Below, one piece after another: positions 13,501 through 24,641 of a stretch of 64,000 nt of DNA. Position numbers and translations under genes: made by a program. Numbering within the stretch: position 1 is the stretch's first letter; each line of letters starts with the position of its first letter. The notes beneath the pieces were generated by a model, which was not told where the DNA came from, ran no database searches, and saw only the letters and a list, made by a program, of their open reading frames with translations. Source of the DNA: Zhengitettix transpicula (lineage: Eukaryota; Arthropoda; Insecta; Orthoptera; Tetrigidae); assembly GCA_037074705.1 (NCBI GenBank), contig CM073590.1:208240746-208304745 (forward strand), read 5' to 3'.

Positions 13501-16500
13501 TTGTTGCCGCTCGAATCACGAGAGTTCAAAAAAGTGGATATAGTAATTCATCGTCTATTTAGTGAGAAAAATTTACGTTATCTGGTTCTAAGGGTAAACG
13601 AAACCAGGAAACATGAACTCCGAGCTGACTTATCCGAGATTAAAAAATCCCTGTTGTTATGGAGTGTTCCCAGTTAGGTGTAAATGATGTCGCGTCTAAA
13701 GCTGTACGATTTGTGCAGATCATTAATTACAAAGATAATGAGGAATGGTCCTCAAAGTGGTCACCGTGAATGTTGCTAGAAGATCCATGATCACCAGGAA
13801 TCATGACACGAATGATGCTTTCTTTTCATTATTTGGGAGACCAAAATACCCTTCATCACTGACAAAATTAAACAATAACCATTTATTGATATATCGAAAA
13901 TTAATCTCACTCTTACTGCAACTATACTTAACCAGCGAACTTGATGGTGATGACATCTATGTACTTTATTTACTAAAATAATTGCGCATTTGAGTCTGAA
14001 TCATGTGTCTGTATCTACTTCCAGTTGCAAAATACATTGGGTGACCTTAGAACATGAATGCAACTTCTATCGGTGAACCATTTCATTAGACTTAAGATGT
14101 GATTACAACGCTCATCTTTGAACGACAAATTGTCCTTCGTTTGCCCCCTGCAGCCGAGGGCCATTCTACTCCACAAAGTGCTGCGACCGTACCTTCCGCT
14201 GTGGGTCACCCAGGTAAGATGTCCGATATTATTGTTGTTTAAAGTCCACGCCAGGGGAGTAATTTCTCATTCCTGGAAATCCCGTCGTTCTACTGCTGGG
14301 CTTAACCCTCACACGATCTCCAAGTTTAAGTCGAGATCTGCGCGGTAGGGTACGGAGAAGATGGAGGGGCCTTTTGTTGTCAGCGGAGAACTTCTCCTTG
14401 AAAAAGGAAACTTCAAAATAAAAATTAACCGATAATGCATATGAATTTAATCCCCTCTTTCCTTCCCTTCCTATTCTATTGAAAGGGAGTAGTCATCCAA
14501 GCGGATATATGACTATAAAAAAATCTTCCGTAAGACGCGGTAGTCTGTAGAATAAGCTGAATACAATAGATTTCGTTGTGTCAATTATTTTAGAATAGTT
14601 TTAACAGTACCAAGTTTATCGGAGAAAAGGACCTGCAACCTAAGAAGAGAGGACGACTACGCAGCTTACGTTGACACGAGTTCCCAAACCTCTTTTGAAT
14701 GATTTTTGGTATTCCTTACTTTTTCCCCTTCCGTAATTTATTAAATAGTAACACCCGACAACACAACGACATGTAATTATGATATTAAATTTTCCTTCAT
14801 TTTTATTAACAGGCCTGATGAGTCTACCAAATCTTACTTAAAATAATAAATTATGAACTTCACAAGTTTCACGTTTTTCCTTGGAATATTTTGAAAATGT
14901 TTTTGTTAAGGAACGAACATTGGCACTTAAAGTGATGATTTGATAGCACTCTGATGATGAAAAGTATTGTGTGATAGGAGATAAGTCTTACTTATCTTTT
15001 TATGGTAGAAAATGCTGCACTGCGCTACAACTTAAACGCTGTATACTTTGAATAAATAATATGTTCTTCAGAAAATGTATTCATATCGAGGCATGAGACT
15101 TTGTTCGATTTCCTTGACAGGCGGAGATGCAGAAGATGACGGCGTCGCTGCGCTCTTTGGACGCCAAGAGAATGACGCTGAGCGCGGCGTTCGCGGGTGC
15201 GACGTTTGCTACGTCGCTGCTCGACGCTGCCGCCAGTCGCCCCGGCATCACTGAATGCGCCTTCGTCCCCTGCGACGCGCTTCCTGACTTGAAGTCAGTC
15301 TGCACACATTTATACAGTATTTGTTGATACGGGTATTTTTACTTAATGATCGCGGGCAAAGATTCAGCAGTGTCACACAGTTCATCCAACCGCTAGTTAC
15401 ACAATAAAATGTCTGTACCTCTTCCCATTCGCACTGTGGTAAGGCGATGTGTTGTTGCCTCTTTTTTGTTGTTCTGAAGACTGCCAAAGACCTGCATTTA
15501 ATCGACAGTGGTTTGTGAAATAAAAGTTACAGTAATGAAATGCTCGTCAGCATTCATTGTGGAGGGTGGCAGTAACGTTATTCCGAATAAAACGATGGGC
15601 GATTATAGTTCAAGAACGTATTTAGCGTTTTGGGAAGTAGCCATTGTTCTGCACTGATAAACGCTACGCGGAAACGTTCCCGAAATACCACAAAAATGGG
15701 AGGGTTAGAATTAAAATTATAACGTGAATATTTATTTATTAATTAATCCATGTACATTGCTTCACCAAAATCTAAAAATGAAATAATAGGCTTATATTAT
15801 TTATTATTAGAAAAATAAAGTCGTATTTAGAGTTTACTTAAATATCTAAACAGTAGGCCTACTGCACCAACCATTTTACTTCATTATAAGAAAGATAGCA
15901 AAATATCTTTCTTATTATTAATTTACATTCAGTCGTAAATTTTTTCATTTCAATATTTTACTTCATATTGATGTTCATATAATTTTTCTTAATCGTAAAG
16001 TACACGAATTATTTAGTAGAGTTTGAATTAACAGTAAAGCATTAAAAATGTAGCTTCGTTTAACTAAAGCTTGCCCCCGAGAGACTAACGAAATCGACCT
16101 GTTTTAAATCGGCAGAATAAAATTGGTTTGCCCCTGTACGCATGCAACTACACAAACAGTATTGTTTAACGGGTCTGTGAGTATCTCAGGCGGCTTCCGT
16201 TCAATAGATTGAACTACATGAATTGTTCACTCTAATTGTTTTTTACCACATGATACCCATGAATCGTATGACGTTGATAATAAAATTAAGCTAATTTTAC
16301 AAAATATACTTAATATAATCATACGGTTATAATGAAATAGAAAATATAGATGTTTTAACTTTAATATCTTGTTAAATTCTTGTAACAACGTTCCGTTAAC
16401 ACGTTATTGTTACAGTTATTATTAATTTGTGATTTTCAAATTTTCTGAGGAAACTATTTATTACAAACTCCGATCATTAATACTTCACATCTATATTAAA

Positions 16501-19500
16501 TTTAATCTATATTAAATTTTGTAATAATTCGAGAGCTAACCACATTATTTATCATGTTCGTTTGAATGTAAACACAAATATTTGATTGTTAATTTAATAC
16601 TATTCTTATTCCATCGGTTTGAATTTTAGTTTTGTAATTTCGAAACAAATGTATTTCCATTATTTAATGTAGAACTTGTGAGATTATGGAGGAAGGAATA
16701 ATTAATGCAACGTTTAGATGTGTAAAGAACTCTGTTTATATTCAGGAAAAAATTGATAAGGATCAAATGGCCAGAAAAACACACCTGTACACTTACTAAT
16801 TGTAGAAAATTTAAGAGCCGGGCATCGTGATCTTAGCTTCTGTCTGACACAACTCTTATATTTATCCCATTTTTATCCTTCAGATGAACTGAATGCTTAC
16901 TATTACAAAAGTTTGATTTGTTTTTCCTTTTTCAACTCTCTCACCGTTTCCTCTATTTTAGATAAGGAATACCTAAAACTATCTTAATTAATAATAATCA
17001 ATTCTTACGAAAAATATTTTGCTAGATTCTTGTCCTATATAAAGTTCTGTCTTACTGGAAAAATTATTCGTGTAACGAGATATTTTGTTAAGTACGAGGA
17101 ATACTAGAAGTAAACGATGTGACGAATATGAAGATAGAGTACGAAAGAAAGTGATTACTTATAATATTTATAAATAAACGTTAATATTGGGTAAAGAACG
17201 AACATTAGATTCATTTTTATTCGTACCACGATCTCGAACTATTTATTTTTGAAGTTATTGTTGGAATTTAAGGAATGGCAGGCCAAGTCGACAGGAGATT
17301 ACGGGAGTTTGGAGTTGTCCAATTTGAAAGAAAATGAGTAGAAAATAGACGCGAAATACATTAGTAAATTTATTGTTGGACTCGCTCGATTTGTTAAGGG
17401 TTGATATACCACCGAAAATGTAAAGTTCATCCCACACATGAAATACAAGAATTTTGTTAGGGATGATGGTTAATTAAATTCAGGGGGAAATCAGTATTTT
17501 ATTGGATTCATTGGAAATAATGTATGTTATTTATGTGAAAATATGAATAATAAAGATAGCCAATTCAGACAAAAAAGTGAAACGTTGTGTGGTATTTATA
17601 TTATCACTTTTTTGTCTGAATTGACTATCTTTATTATTCATCATTTTGAATCAGGCGTAAATTTTTTCATTTTAAAAGTGAAAAGTCGCGTAATTTGGGG
17701 AACGTCACGAATCGAGGAAAAAAATTTTTGAATTACGAATAACTTGCAAATTTAAATGATATCTGACGAGCCGAATTTAAAGTAGCATATGATTCTGACT
17801 TTACGGTATTTCATAAAAATACTTCCATTCTGTATTCATATGAAAGTAGTGCCTTAAAATTGGAGAAACTTCCTATATTGAAACACCGAAATTAATTTTT
17901 AACTTTTGAACACTTCTACAAATTCGCGCGTTAGACGTATTGTTTTCAGGGGGATTCAGGCTATGCTCGACTAGTCTTCAAGCTTCTGCAGGAGGCTTAA
18001 TTTTCTGGCTTCAAAATTAGTAATAAGACACTTAAAAATTTGCGACCGTGAAAAGTGTCTATCATTAGAAAAAAAAGTTTCGTATTATTTAGAATCATTT
18101 TTCCTTCAATGTTTGGAGACGCTTTGTCATGATTTATAACACTCGAATCATGCAACCATCATGGTAACGCCCTAATCGGTACTGAACAACAAATTGCCCC
18201 ACTCTACCTGTCATGATTTAAATCCACCTGGTTCGTGGTCGAACTTTCTTCTCTTCTCACGACGTTCGGTCTTCTTCAAACTGTCACACCCGTGAACACC
18301 CAATCGTGTCTAGTAAAAGTAATTTAAAATAAAATTAATGAATTCGGAAGAATACAAAATAAATCAATAGAAGTTGTTAAAGGAGGGCTGGTCATGGTGA
18401 TGAAAATAATATCGAGTATTTTAGGAAACGGAAGGAAAATTCTAACTCGTGATATGACGCATGAGAGGAGAAAATGAATTTATTGGATTATATACACATG
18501 CTGTTGTAGGTAAATTTTCTTTTCTAAATAGGGCCATAGCCGAAGGGAATACGCATTAGCGGTTTGGAACAATCCGTTACCAGGGAAAATATAAATAATT
18601 ATTTAATCAAGTTAATGTAATGTGATAGCTTTTTCCCTTTCTCCTAAAATCTTAGTGAATAGATAAGTGTAGGATAGTAATGTAGATATATCAGTCATTA
18701 AATATTAAACACACTAGACTAATTTAAATGAAGTTCTGTATATTTGTAATAGACTACCACCAATTGTAGTTCAATAAAATTAATATATCCCAAAAGAGAA
18801 GAATTGCTTTCAAACGAAGCTCTGAAATAAAGGTAATAAAATTGAATTGAAGGATCAGGATGCACAAATCGAACCCGGGACCCCCACTTGGTACGTGGAT
18901 GCTCCCCAATCTGACCTGTCCGTTATATAAGCCACAGCACAGTCTCACCTGCAATTTACTAGATCCCATTATTCACGTCCTATTACTATTTATTGTTACA
19001 TTATTATTTTATTATTATAAATAATCACTTTAATAATTTCATTATCAACCTAATGATCTCTAACAGCTAATAATTTACTTTTTTCGGAATAAAAAGTAAC
19101 TAATAAAAATTGAATAAAAGAATCATAGATCAACGACGTACGAGGTGGGTGTTCGATTCCCGTTGCGTCGATATTTTTTCAAACTGATCCTTTAATTTAT
19201 ACCTCATTTTCGATAAGTGTTAGTCACTCAAGAGAAGGAATAGAATAATTATATGCACTTTTGTATTCTTAAACCCGCCAGTTAAAGTATTGAAAACGTT
19301 CATAATTCTATTAGCAAATATACGAATTTTTAGCCCTTTATAATGCTGCCATATTTGTACTTTTTTTTTAGAAAAAAATGTGTATTTCACTTAAATTAAA
19401 TCAACCGCGAGTCTCCGTTTACTTTCATACCAGAACAAGAATAATTCTCAGATGTTGAACTGTGTAATACCTCTTGAATTTTGTTTTCAGTATTATCCTA

Positions 19501-19767
19501 CTGCTAGAACGCTTTCTTATCCTTAGCTTATATTGGATATTTTTTCAATGTTTTTTTTTCGTCCAGAGGATGTTAATGGTAGTGTTTTTCAGGTTTCTGG
19601 CTCTTCCTCTGGAGCTGGGTCCCAACGGGGTCGTGAAACCGCCAGAGCTGCCGCGGTTGTCGCGGTCAGAAGCTTGTCTCCTGGACGAGGCTATTCCCCT
19701 CATACAGACGGATGTTGCACGCGCGCAACTTTTTCTCCAGGAAGAAAATGTCGAGATTGCCCAGTAA
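7271..19767 (+). CDS. Mdh2-like: Divergent mitochondrial malate dehydrogenase-like gene (six exons; joined 342-residue product, 5' end incomplete)
   Basis: Exons 7271-7500, 11578-11706, 13025-13288, 14154-14213, 15121-15293 and 19593-19767 join in phase. The product follows mitochondrial MDH from the Rossmann glycine loop to the C-terminal ELGPNGV block and ends at TAA 19765-19767. Typical MDH2 enzymes are about 335-340 residues. Kept features are a GACSRVGQ nucleotide loop (usual GAAGGIGQ), the LYD that contacts NAD ribose, Asp and Arg in SLDTIRA, and the catalytic His in VVGGH. Lost features are both arginines of the mobile loop (PRKPGMTR reads TASEKMTY here), the Asn of NPVNS (now Glu) and the GAGSATLSMA block. 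The frame and all splice sites are open, which suggests selection for a changed or non-enzymatic role; a recent pseudogene is the alternative. Long introns (4.1, 1.3, 0.9, 0.9 and 4.3 kb) contain a tRNA gene, foldback elements and a minisatellite. The initiator codon is missing. No clear poly(A) signal was identified. Confidence 0.85.
8381..8664. repeat. Foldback element, copy 1
   Basis: Two roughly 90-100-bp arms (8381-8481 and 8565-8664) are imperfect reverse complements around an 85-bp centre. Arms hold the family core AACGTTTxTGGAAAC / GTTTCCAGAAAAGTTGTGTG and the run ATATAAATA...CACAACG. The centre carries a TTTTGTCAGG / CACGAAAGGAACAA pair as in the other copies. No coding capacity. Confidence 0.75.
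8970..9041 (+). tRNA. tRNA-Cys (anticodon GCA)
   Basis: A full 72-nt cloverleaf can be drawn. The acceptor stem pairs GGGGGTA (8970-8976) with TGCCCCC (9034-9040), and T9041 is the discriminator. The A box TAGCTCAGTGG lies at 8977-8987, the anticodon loop CTGCAGA gives GCA, and the B box GGTTCAAACCC is at 9020-9030 within a CCCGG/CCGGG T-stem. No intron or CCA is encoded. A T5 run at 9046-9050 is a standard pol III terminator. All stems pair, so it looks functional rather than SINE-derived. It lies inside intron 1 of the MDH-like gene, on the same strand. Confidence 0.95.
10246..10360. repeat. Foldback element, copy 2 (short form)
   Basis: Arms 10246-10283 and 10318-10360 (AAGAGCCAAATACAGACAAA and its near reverse complement) flank only the right half of the family core, GGATCCCAGAAACGTTGTG followed by GTATTTATATTATC. 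The left half of the core is deleted. Confidence 0.75.
10388..10516. repeat. 30-bp minisatellite, about four units
   Basis: TGTCGGGAAAA-like unit starts recur at about 10410, 10440, 10470 and 10500, exactly 30 bp apart, with a weaker unit before. The consensus start is TGTCGGGAAAATG, followed by CAATCGGGACATTG. It is GC-richer than the surrounding intron. Confidence 0.85.
11578..11706 (+). CDS. Mdh2-like: MDH-like exon (substrate-loop segment)
   Basis: Lies between the acceptor CTTTCAG (ending 11577) and the donor GTCAGT at 11707, phase 0 at both ends, 43 residues. GANVVLIVTG matches the family block GADVVVIPAG. The next stretch, VTASEKMTYDEQF, aligns without gaps to VPRKPGMTRDDLF, showing that both loop arginines are replaced (Ala and Tyr). 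RNAEDVKNIAEEI and KTCPT match the following helix. Confidence 0.88.
12370..12552. repeat. Foldback element, copy 3 (nested or rearranged)
   Basis: Contains one left arm (AAGATAGCCAATTCAGACAA, then ATATAAATACCACACAACG) followed by two right-arm pieces, so an inverted repeat at 12385-12480 is followed by a second core (AACGTTGTGTGGTATTTATA) and arm at 12490-12552. It lies in intron 2 of the MDH-like gene. Confidence 0.75.
12625..12915 (-). other. Antisense open frame in intron 2, unrecognised
   Basis: A 96-codon frame starting at ATG 12913-12915, with a second Met in the MAPTISVSFVPLDNRGMRK region. I recognise no family. It is GC-richer than its surroundings in its first half (12730-12910), so it may be a fragment of an old coding sequence or transposon. 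There is no supporting splice or promoter signal. Confidence 0.2.
13025..13288 (+). CDS. Mdh2-like: MDH-like exon (catalytic Asp/Arg/His segment)
   Basis: Begins after GCACGTTTCAG (ending 13024) and stops before the donor GTGAGT at 13289; phase 0 at both ends, 88 residues. ALVGVLTEPVNSTLP corresponds to the family block ICIISNPVNSTVP with Asn changed to Glu. TSLDTIRAC keeps the Asp of the proton relay and the substrate Arg. MPVVGGHSPET keeps the catalytic His. An in-frame ATG at 13004 lies before the acceptor and is not needed as a start. Confidence 0.92.
14154..14213 (+). CDS. Mdh2-like: MDH-like small exon, possibly alternative (20 codons)
   Basis: A 60-nt exon with a strong acceptor (CGTTTGCCCCCTGCAG, ending 14153) and a strong donor (GTAAGA at 14214), phase 0 at both ends. 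It encodes PRAILLHKVLRPYLPLWVTQ, which has no clear counterpart in MDH. Including it makes the loop between the FSKLRP block and the AFAG block 14 residues longer than in Drosophila Mdh2; leaving it out makes the loop about 6 shorter. A cassette exon is plausible. Confidence 0.55.
15121..15293 (+). CDS. Mdh2-like: MDH-like exon (C-terminal domain)
   Basis: Acceptor TTCCTTGACAG ends at 15120 and the donor GTCAGT begins at 15294; it starts in phase 0 and ends after two bases of a Lys codon. AEMQKMTASL matches the IEKLTxRIQ helix, MTLSAAFAGATFATSLLDAA matches TLSMAYAGARFxxSLL, and GITECAFVPCDALPD matches VIECAFV. The GAGSA part of the family active-site block is missing. Confidence 0.9.
17543..17642. 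repeat. Foldback element, copy 4 (near-perfect 100-bp hairpin)
   Basis: Arms ATGAATAATAAAGATAGCC... (17543-17580) and its reverse complement (17603-17642) differ at about one position. The 22-bp centre is ACGTTGTGTGGTATTTATAT, a piece of the family core. The low divergence between arms suggests a young copy or gene conversion. Confidence 0.85.
18845..19200. mobile_element. Two SINE-like fragments in opposite orientation
   Basis: The minus-strand piece (about 18845-18970) has GGGTTCGATTTG as a B-box-like element and ends in the CCTGATCCTTCAAT body. The plus-strand piece (19105-19200) has GGTGTTCGATTCCCG and ends AACTGATCCTTTAATTT. The shared 3' end matches the pair at 2637-2850. Confidence 0.5.
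19593..19767 (+). CDS. Mdh2-like: MDH-like terminal exon
   Basis: Starts after the acceptor GTGTTTTTCAG (ending 19592). Its first base completes the AA|G Lys codon left by the previous exon. FLALPLELGPNGVVKPP matches the family FFASPVELGPNGVEK, LSRSEACLLDEAIPLIQ matches LSxYEEKLLEEALPELK, and the frame closes at TAA 19765-19767. Confidence 0.92.
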
Positions 19768-20325
19768 AGACAAACCTTGTAATCCCCTCACAACCACTAA
19801 AAAATTATAAATTCTGCCTCTGGTATTAATTCCCGTTCATGTAGCGGTAAATGAACTTTTATATTCGCAGGAATTACACTGGGGCCTTTGCTGCTTAAGT
19901 AAGCTGTGCGCAGGCAGTCGCGCCAGAAAGTATGTGCGAGTAAAGCTGGTCAAGGCCAATGAAAAGGACCCGAAATATTCAGTGCACATTACCAAACGAC
20001 ACAATCAATCATATTACACACTCTTCGGAGTATGAAAACCATCCAGGATATGTTAAACCTCCTTTTGAGGGTCCTGAAACAATTGCGTCAAATACAATTC
20101 AAACTAGGTTACTCTGAGAATTTTTTTGATGGAAGCGTATTTCTCATCCTGGAAAATAAGTTTCGAAAAAGAAATCTCTGAAGCGAAAGTAAAGTTTGTC
20201 TCTCCTCAAATCACAGAACTGATGAAAGTATGATGCACAGTTTGAAAGCATTTAAGAACTGTTCCGTGAGATCTGCTCGTATCTGAATCTTGTATTTGCT
20301 TGAATATCTGTGTTTTTTCCATATA

Positions 20326-21085
20326 CGACCCCACTCACAGCAAACCCCTCTCCCGCCATCGGAAGGGCGTGGGACAAGTACCAAATGCCGACCTACCAGA
20401 TGCAGGTTTTTATAGGATTTGTCCTGTATTACTTTTAGGCGAAAGTCCTTAAACTATAGCCCGGGGGCTCTAGTTAACCCTTGGCTACCTTCCTCCACCC
20501 TTCCGCATCCCCCCTTTCAAATCCCTTTCCTATGCTATAAGAGGGGAGTTGCCACTATGTGGATTACCCTATACATAGCCTGTCAACACCCCCAAAAAAA
20601 ATACGACCCCACAAATAATAAGAGAGCTCTGGCGGAGGCTACCTTTGGGAATGCCTTCACATCTCTCTGGTTTTTTGAACTAAGGTTCCCACATGCCGAG
20701 GCACCCTGGCCTGTTTTGAGAGGTGTATGTTCCAGGGTCGTAGATCTTGTCCTATAGGAATAGTCGGCCAGCTGCCTCCTTAAATCGGTCAAGGCACGGC
20801 GAGGGGCAAGCTGCGACCCCACAACAAATCCCTCTCCCGCCATCGGAAGGGCTTGGGACAAGTACCAAATGCCCGAACTATCTGATGCAGGTTTTTCTAG
20901 GGTTTTCCCTGCATCACTTTTAGGCGAATTGCAGAGTATGATCCTTAAACCATAGCCCGCGGGCCCTAGTTAACCCTTGGCTACCTTCCTCTAACCTTCC
21001 GCATCCCCCCTTTCAAATCCCTTTCCTATGCTACAAGAGGGGAGTTGCCACTATGTTGATTACCCTATACATAGCCTGTCTACAT
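20326..21085. repeat. 487-bp tandem repeat (about 1.6 units)
   Basis: Unit 1 starts at 20326 (CGACCCCACTCACAGCAAAC) and unit 2 at 20813, with near-identical text through CTCTCCCGCCATCGGAAGGG, GGACAAGTACCAAATGCC and CCTTTCCTATGCTA. Both are much GC-richer than the surroundings. A third copy lies at 52244-52540. No coding frame matches a known family. Confidence 0.85.
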
Positions 21086-21089
21086 CTAC

Positions 21090-24000
21090 AAAAAAAGGCG
21101 CAGAATTTTTTCATTGTTTTGGAGATGTGAAAAGTAATCCAGACCACGGTAATTTTCACGGGAAAAGTTAAATTGAGATTTTGATTAATTGGCAGCGTCG
21201 TAGACTGCGTTTGGTTTGTTACAAAGAAAAATAGATATTTTTTTCTAGTGAATATGTTTTATGAAGAATGATTTCTGATGATGATACGATACGAGATCGC
21301 CTTCTCGAATTTCAGACCTTTGGATCGTGATCGGCCACTCGGACCAACTCGCAGATGTCGGATGTGCTAACCTTTGGTTGTTAGCGAAGCAACTAATAGG
21401 AGACGTCATTACGGTTGGGAACGTTTCACTCCGCTAATTGCCTTGTTACCTACCGCCGATTCAAAACAGACACAAAGCATTCGTGCTTCTCGAGCCACCT
21501 ATCACTTTAACTTATGATACAAAAAAAAAAGGAAGAAAATACGCTTCACGTGCTGTCAGATAACGAAGCGTTTAAAAGCGTTGTTTGTGTGATCAGCCAT
21601 TTAAATACTAACTTCATTATCTGGGCGTATCGACAGTTCGACTTATCGTTATTACATTCACCAGTCCTACATTAATTGTTCAACAGATCGCGTCGAGTTA
21701 ACGCACAAAAAGCACATGGCCATTGATTCTAGTTTTTTTTTTCACTTTGCAGCCGACTGAATTCGACTGCAGTTATTGCCAAAGCCCGAAATGAGATCCT
21801 AATCGTGAAAATATTGCAGATCGTGGGTTGAATTTCTGTTTAACGATTGATGATTTCCGATTTTATACGCACCTTCGGTCAACGCCCCATCAGCAAAATT
21901 GCATTTATTTCGTCCCATCAGACACTCACATTGGATTGAATATCTGGTTTTATTAAATTAGTAAATGTCTTAATAACGGTAAATATAGTAAATATATGTG
22001 AGACAATGGGGTTAAGTAAACAAAATCGCTTTACAATACCATTGAGTCTTCACTGTAAATCTTTACAATTGGTTGCCTTTATAATGCTGCCACTTTTACG
22101 GGAAATCAGTTCTTACGGAACATTTTTGCAGCCAAGTCTAAATGGTGTAATTCAGATATTTGTATCAAATTTTTAAAATTCTACCAGAAAATGTGCTTGA
22201 CATGATTTAAAATTCATTACCTGTTGAGCGGTGACACACAATTCTATGTATGCCGTGTGGAATACAGTAATACCTTTTCTTATCTTTTTGTATTCAAAGC
22301 GAGAACTAACAGAACAACTGACAGAGTGAAAGAAAATTATAGAAACATCAAGTCTTTTTGTTTTTATCACGTTTTCTCACTTCTTCTATAAGGTACGACT
22401 ATCTTCTTGCCTCTTGTGAATAAAAAAGATTTTCGTATACCTACCAAAGCATGTCAATAAAAAATAAAAGTAAATTGGGCAGACTCAATTTTATGTTTTA
22501 ACTTTATCGAAGGATGGTTGAAAATTATGGTAGCTTCAAAGGACAAGCTGAGTAGTTTTTCTGTTAAACGAACAATATCCCATGCCAAACAGTTAAATCA
22601 GGCACAGTTTAACAATGTCAGTTAACTTTCTTACGCATCTGAGTAAACATCTGCATCACAGAAATCTGTCGAAATCGGTACAGCCGGTTTTTTGTGATAT
22701 ACTAAAAAGTTTGCATGACAGATAGGAATTTATTACACATTGATTTCTGAAGCCCTGATTCAAGAAACGGTATGAAAAACTATCATCTTAATTTTAATAT
22801 ATTATTATTAAGGCAAATATATAATATTACTTTGTATTTTAAAATAATAACCAAATTATTGCCACAAAACGTATATATTCTCATTGAGAAGCGGAATACA
22901 GGTATGGAGTGGAACGAGTAAGATATAATAAATGTATTTGTTTATAGTAGTAGTCGCGAACGATGGCGGAAGACTCAGATTGAGGAAGAAGAGGAACGGT
23001 GGCAGTGCGTCAAAGATCTAACTCGGTCAAGCTCTAGGCGTTCAGAAGACCTCTTAACTATCTGCGCACTATAGAACACATCCCTGTAAGATGTCCGATT
23101 GACGAATAGATCTTTGAACTGTGACTCACCAGACCGTACTATACATAGAAGAAAGGCATTTCGTATGCAGGACTAGGCATCAGACACTAGGTGATTGATG
23201 TAAAGAGTATTAAAAAAAACATTGTGGGCGTTATATAAATTGAGGTAAGCGTTTGAAGAATTCATGAGATATGCATTGGCTTTTTAGATTTTGTAATATG
23301 CATTTGTTTATTATATTATGAGCATGTTATAGAAATTAACTTCTTTTCTGCTAACGGAATTACAAATTTGTTGAATATGATTAAAAATGCGAATATCGTC
23401 TGGTACGTAAGAAATTCCGTTATCTCCCTCGAACCATAGTGAACAAATTTTATTTCCTTTCCATAGAATTAATTATGCGTTTTATTATCTGTAATCTGCT
23501 CTTTTAATCGTTTCCTGGCAGGGTGAGATGATTAAATAAGAGCGCCTTTATGGGAGTTCGGCGCTTCGGAGATTCACAGCGGAACTCGAGGGCTACGCCG
23601 TACGCCAGACGTGTCATCGTTAATTGCGACTCGTTAGTAACGGAATGGAGCCTCTTGCGTCCACATTTCATTCATCGGAAGATAAGGCAGAGTCTGAGAG
23701 TGGCAGGGGTCAGCGGCCGGCCGTGTAACCTCGACCTTGCTCGCCGTGAGAAACATCCACCGGTCTTCCTTGCCCTACCAACGCTGACAATGCAAGCCAA
23801 TACCAACGACTATTGACGAATAAAACAAATAAGCTTTCCGTATGACTAATGCACGTCTTTCAAACATATTCAATACTCATTATCCCGCCTTTGAAGTGAT
23901 TGTCTTGATACGTTGAAATCTTCTCTACGACAGGAATCAATTTCTTGATTCGGTGGACAAAATTAAATAATTTTATTTTGGAAAGACTGAAAGTCAGAGG

Positions 24001-24377
24001 CGTCAATAGTTCATGGAACACGCCCACAACCTTGAACTTTGCCAATAAACCTTTGTTAAGGGGTTCAGTGTCTCGATGGAAATCGATTTTTTCCCCCTTG
24101 AAATGGTTTTGCTTACAGAACCATTACGGGTGATAGTGATTGTTACTGATCCAGACTTCGCACTAAATTTTGGTTTAAGACATCCATTTTAGTTTCATGT
24201 AGTAATTAAATCAATAATAAAATTGTAATAAAATAATCTGGCTATAAAAACGTTATTACTTTTACATTAATTAACTTGAGTAATTCTGAAATTTAAGAGT
24301 TTATTAAGCACAATGGATTTAATATAACACATAATAAAGTATAATAATTAAAATGAAAAAAATTACATTTTAATAAA
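21090..24377. other. Stretch without a recognised gene
   Basis: Mostly AT-rich. GC-richer islands at 21300-21450, 22960-23100 and 23550-23810 have short open frames (the longest 23550-23816), none with a motif I recognise. Confidence 0.35.
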
Positions 24378-24621
24378 ACAGACAGGACGTTTCATCCTAT
24401 TTTTTCTTCAGGTCAATATTCTATAAAATACTTAAATTAATGAACTATTCAAAACATTTCAGATTATTGTATAAATAACTAATTTTTATCAAATATCGAA
24501 ACAGACAGGACGTTTCATCCTATTTTTTCTTCAGGTCAATATTCTATAAAATACTTAAATTAATGAACTATTCAAAACATTTCAGATTATTATATAAATA
24601 ACTAATTTTTATCAAATATCG
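24378..24621. repeat. 123-bp tandem duplication
   Basis: Units 24378-24500 and 24501-24621 (both start ACAGACAGGACGTTTCATCC) differ at about one base. The near identity shows a recent duplication. The inverted repeat at 24642-24806 follows directly. Confidence 0.9.
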
Positions 24622-24641
24622 AAGGCTTTCCCGGTGTATTT

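Larger units (their letters stand above)
15294..19592 (+). other. Intron 5 of the MDH-like gene
   Basis: A 4.3-kb AT-rich intron from GTCAGT to GTGTTTTTCAG. It contains a foldback element (17543-17642) and SINE-like pieces (18845-18970 and 19105-19200). Otherwise nothing recognisable. Confidence 0.7.
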
